64,000 bases of DNA from Streptomyces novaecaesareae. GTDB lineage: Bacteria > Actinomycetota > Actinomycetes > Streptomycetales > Streptomycetaceae. The stretch is from contig NZ_JNWQ01000023.1 in assembly GCF_000716875.1 (NCBI RefSeq), positions 21,036 to 85,035 on the forward strand. The letters run 5' to 3'. The notes beneath the pieces are model-generated. The model had not been told where the DNA came from and did no database searches. It saw only the letters and a program-made list of their open reading frames with translations. The position numbers were made by a program, and so were the translations under genes. Of this stretch, positions 61,611 to 64,000 are shown piece by piece (the first letter of the stretch is position 1; every line of letters starts with the position of its first letter).

Positions 61611-61732
61611 GGGCGGTCGGCGGGGCGGTCGGCGGGGGGCGAGCGGGTCGGAGTAAAGGGTTGGCGCAGCCTGGGGCGAACGGCTCATGATCGAAGCCTG
61701 TCAGGTCCGATCGGAGAGGTGCAGCAGTAGAC

Positions 61733-62173
61733 ATGTCCGCAAATGATTCCGTGAGTGACGAGACGCAGCAGCCCGGCCAGGCGGCCGTCGACCGGGAACT
61801 CGTCGAGGCCGCCCTGGAGGTGGCACGGACGTACGCCCGGGGCGACAACCACACCGTGGCGGCGGCCGGTCGCAACGCCGACGGGCGGATCGTCACCGCC
61901 CTGAACGCCTACCACTTCACCGGCGGGCCGTGCGCGGAGCTGGTGCTCATCGGGGCGGCGGCCGGGCAGGGCGCGTACGAGCTCACCACCGTCGTGGCGG
62001 TCGGCGACGGGGAGCGCGGGGTGATCCCGCCGTGCGGGCGCTGCCGCCAGGTGCTGCTCGACTACTTCCCGGAGGTGCGGATCATCGTCGGGCACGGGTC
62101 CGAGCTGCGCACCGTACGGGTGCTGGACCTGCTGCCGGAGGCCTACATCTGGGCCGACCACCAGGACGACTGA
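61733..62173 (+). CDS. Cytidine-deaminase-family protein resembling blasticidin S deaminase
   Basis: This 146-residue zinc deaminase has the zinc/catalytic motif C67-A-E69 in YHFTGGPCAELVLIG and PPCGRCRQVLLD with Cys101 and Cys104. The HFTGGPCAEL context, the GVIPPCGRCRQVL form and the LLPEAYIW end match, from memory, blasticidin S deaminase more closely than ordinary Cdd, which has H-A-E at the first zinc site. It could deaminate cytidine analogues and detoxify nucleoside antibiotics, or have an ordinary salvage role. ATG has a weak upstream ribosome site (GAGAGG 11 nt before). Confidence 0.87.
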   Translation: MSANDSVSDETQQPGQAAVDRELVEAALEVARTYARGDNHTVAAAGRNADGRIVTALNAYHFTGGPCAELVLIGAAAGQGAYELTTVVAVGDGERGVIPPCGRCRQVLLDYFPEVRIIVGHGSELRTVRVLDLLPEAYIWADHQDD

Positions 62174-62323
62174 GCGGAGGGCCGCGGGCGGAGGGCAGCG
62201 GACGGCTGCCGGCGGACCGACACCGTCGTTCGCCCTTCGTTCGGCTGCGCGGGCTCGGTCCGAGGCGTTAGCGTGCAGGCACTGTGACGTAGCAGACCAG
62301 GAATCGCCAGCCGAGGGGACACA

Positions 62324-62887
62324 TTGTCGGACGACCTGCGCATCGCAAAGATCAACCACGGTTTCGATCACCTCGACGCCGACGGCGACGGGCTGCTCAC
62401 CGAGCGGGACCACGTCCTGATGGGCCACTCGGTGGCCCGCTCGCTCGGCCACCAGGAAGGCTCGGAGGCGGAGGCCGTCATCGTCCGCGCCTACCTGACG
62501 ATCTGGCACGACCTGCACCTCGCCCGGCTGCCCGCCGGCACCGAGGCGATCACCCGCGAGCAGTTCACCGCCTCGACCAGCCTGCTCGCCGACGACCCCG
62601 AGGCCGCGCGGGACATCCTCGGCGCGCTCGCCGGGGCCTTCCTCGCCGTCGCCGACGCCGACCGCAGCGGAACGGTGGACGCCGGGGAGTTCTTCGTCTT
62701 CCAGCGCGGCCACTTCGCGGGCCTCTGCCGCGACGACGCCGACGAGGCCTTCCGCCACCTCGACACCGACGGCGACGGCGTCCTGTCCGCGGCCGAGTTC
62801 ACCGACGCGATCGTCGAGTACTGGACCAGCCGCGACCCGGACGCCCCGGGCAACTGGTGGACGGGCAAGCCCCCGCACTCGTTCTGA
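62324..62887 (+). CDS. EF-hand calcium-binding protein (calerythrin-like)
   Basis: This 187-residue soluble protein has a calerythrin-like four-EF-hand layout. Loop 1 is DADGDGLLTERD (18-29), loop 3 DADRSGTVDAGE (111-122) and loop 4 DTDGDGVLSAAE (147-158), all with the D-x-D-x-D/S-G pattern and an acidic twelfth residue. The second hand is degenerate. Such proteins buffer or sense Ca2+ in actinobacteria. The TTG start has GAGGGGACACA directly upstream. No signal peptide. It stands alone with a repeat array after it. Confidence 0.9.
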   Translation: MSDDLRIAKINHGFDHLDADGDGLLTERDHVLMGHSVARSLGHQEGSEAEAVIVRAYLTIWHDLHLARLPAGTEAITREQFTASTSLLADDPEAARDILGALAGAFLAVADADRSGTVDAGEFFVFQRGHFAGLCRDDADEAFRHLDTDGDGVLSAAEFTDAIVEYWTSRDPDAPGNWWTGKPPHSF

Positions 62888-62888
62888 G

Positions 62889-62971
62889 CCTTCGGGCCGT
62901 CGAGCGCGGGCTTCGGGCCTTCGGGCGCGGCCTTCGGGCCTCCTGCGCGGGCTTCGGCCTTCGAGCGCGGG
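62889..62971. repeat. Four degenerate 20-22-bp repeats
   Basis: Four consecutive units of about 20-22 bp, consensus CCTTCGGGCCTTCGAGCGCGGG, fill the 94-bp gap between the EF-hand gene and the convergent transporter gene. Self-complementary GCGCGGG/CCTTCGGG parts could fold. Confidence 0.7.
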
Positions 62972-62981
62972 AACGTGGTGC

Positions 62982-64000
62982 TCACCTACGCGCGGACGTC
63001 GCCTTCTCCGGCCGCGCGGGACGCCCAGGGCTCCCCGGGCGCCGGCTGACGCTCACCACCAGGCAGACGCCCGCCACCACGATCGCCCCGCCCGCCAGGG
63101 TCGGACCGGTCAGCGGCTCGGCCAGGATCAGCCAGCCGAGCAGCACGGCGACCACCGGGTTCACGTACGCGTACGTGGCGACCAGCGTCAGCGGGGCGGC
63201 GCGCAGCAGCCAGGCGTACGCGGTGAAGGCGAGCAGCGAGCCGAACAGCACCAGGTAGGCCATGGCCAGCCAGGAGCGGCCGGAGACGGCCCCGAGGTCC
63301 AGCCCGCGCTGCTCACCGCGCACCAGTCCGATCAGCAGGTTGCAGAAGCCGCCGGCCAGCATCTGGTAGGCGCTCGCGGCGAGCACGTTGCCCGGCATCG
63401 GGATCTTCTTGCTCACGAACGAGCCGGCCGCCCAGAGCAGCGTGGCGCAGATGATCAGGATCACGCCGAGCGGCGCGACGGACCCGCCGATCGCCGGGGC
63501 GGACAGCACACCGAGGCCGACCAGCCCGAGCAGCACGCCGGCCAGCTCGGCCCGCTTCGGTCGCTCGCCGCCGAAGGCCGTCAGCACCACCATCCACAGC
63601 GGGACTGCGGCCACCAGCAGGGCGGCCAGGCCGGAGGGGACGGAGGTCTCGCCCAGGACCACCAGCCCGTTGCCGCCGGTCAGCAGCAGCACACCGACCA
63701 GGGCGGCGGAGGCCAGCTGGCGCCGGCTGACCTTCAGGCCGGCCGGCCCCTGGCGCACCAGCAGGTAGCCGACCAGCAGGAGGCCCGCGGTGAGGAAGCG
63801 GGCGGCCGCGGAGAGGAAGGAGGGCATCGTCTCCACAGCGATCCGGATCGCCAGGTAGGTCGAGCCCCAGACGACGTAGACCACCGCGAGGGCCAGCCAG
63901 ACCGCGCCGCCGAGGCGGGTGGCGGGGGCGACGGTCGTGGGGGTGGCGTCGGCGGTCGCGGTTACGGAGGTGGCGGGGGTCGTGGGGGTGGAGGTCGTGG
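62982..64000 (-). CDS. DMT/EamA family transporter, partial (5' end outside window)
   Basis: This is an exporter of the drug/metabolite transporter superfamily with two EamA repeats. The frame is still open at the right edge, where the visible N-terminal part is a Thr/Ala/Pro-rich cytoplasmic stretch (TTVAPATRLGGAV), so the true start lies outside. About ten spans are visible, from VYVVWGSTYLAIRIAVETMP to the last span near TLAGGAIVVAGVCLVV. The WGSTYL and PLTLVATYAYVNPVVAVLLG segments are EamA hallmarks. RhaT/YdcZ-like amino acid or metabolite exporters are similar; the substrate is unknown. The tail is basic (RRPGSPGRPARPEKAT). Confidence 0.9.
   Translation of the reverse strand, partial: TTSTPTTPATSVTATADATPTTVAPATRLGGAVWLALAVVYVVWGSTYLAIRIAVETMPSFLSAAARFLTAGLLLVGYLLVRQGPAGLKVSRRQLASAALVGVLLLTGGNGLVVLGETSVPSGLAALLVAAVPLWMVVLTAFGGERPKRAELAGVLLGLVGLGVLSAPAIGGSVAPLGVILIICATLLWAAGSFVSKKIPMPGNVLAASAYQMLAGGFCNLLIGLVRGEQRGLDLGAVSGRSWLAMAYLVLFGSLLAFTAYAWLLRAAPLTLVATYAYVNPVVAVLLGWLILAEPLTGPTLAGGAIVVAGVCLVVSVSRRPGSPGRPARPEKATSARR

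Noticed and set aside
60983..61690. Intact 235-residue gene in the transporter relic
   Set aside because: The frame leaves the permease homology at about 61200 and continues as an out-of-frame translation of the ATPase segment, so it is not a functional protein.

Overview
The window is high-GC actinobacterial DNA, almost certainly from Streptomycetaceae (Streptomyces or Kitasatospora). Supporting signs are GTG/TTG starts, strong third-position GC bias, a Streptomyces-type hopanoid cluster, a MalEFG transporter without its own ATPase (these bacteria share MsiK), and typical streptomycete families such as DUF6343, DUF6624, I78 inhibitors and large LuxR-type ATPases. I see no phage, integrase, IS element or CRISPR array. 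The one clear decay scar is an oligopeptide-transporter relic at 60.8-61.6 kb.

Layout. 0-3.1 kb: maltose-type ABC importer (malE, malF, malG, the last cut by the window edge). 3.4-5.0 kb: GNAT acetyltransferase and aldose 1-epimerase. 5.2-9.5 kb: a large LuxR-type regulatory ATPase divergent from a class I terpene cyclase. 9.8-16.8 kb: aldehyde dehydrogenase, SnoaL-like protein, serine hydrolase, NUDIX hydrolase, TetR regulator and a repeat-bearing protein with NPF/DPF motifs. 17-20.7 kb: spermidine-synthase-like protein, then a LysR / cysteine dioxygenase / YeiH-type exporter module. 20.8-24.2 kb: glutamate-type importer gluABCD led by a small LapA-like membrane protein. 24.4-28.1 kb: a heterodimeric ABC exporter whose second ATP site is dismantled. 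28.6-33.4 kb: aldo/keto reductase, a fused double MarR regulator divergent from a FabG-like reductase, a PAP2 phosphatase, an I78 inhibitor and a DUF6343 protein.

33.5-45.5 kb holds the complete hopanoid operon, transcribed leftward: hpnC, hpnD, hpnE, a polyprenyl diphosphate synthase, shc, hpnG, hpnH, dxs, hpnO. Together they make isoprenoid precursors, build squalene by the three-step HpnCDE route, cyclise it to hopene and extend it towards bacteriohopanepolyols. No ispG lies between hpnH and dxs.

45.7-51.1 kb is a tightly overlapping leftward operon of a sugar-type nucleotidyltransferase, a glycerol-1-phosphate-dehydrogenase-family enzyme, a CDP-alcohol phosphotransferase, a family 2 glycosyltransferase and a TagGH-type ABC exporter. 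It looks like a system that makes and exports a phospho-alcohol-containing surface glycan or glycolipid, and is the best candidate here for an under-described pathway. It diverges from idi.

52.3-64 kb: RsbW-like ATPase, tRNA-Leu(GAG) with a strong terminator, APC permease, methyltransferase, DUF6624 protein, aldehyde dehydrogenase, glyA under a ZTP riboswitch, the transporter relic, a blasticidin-S-deaminase-like cytidine deaminase, an EF-hand protein, and a DMT exporter cut by the right edge.
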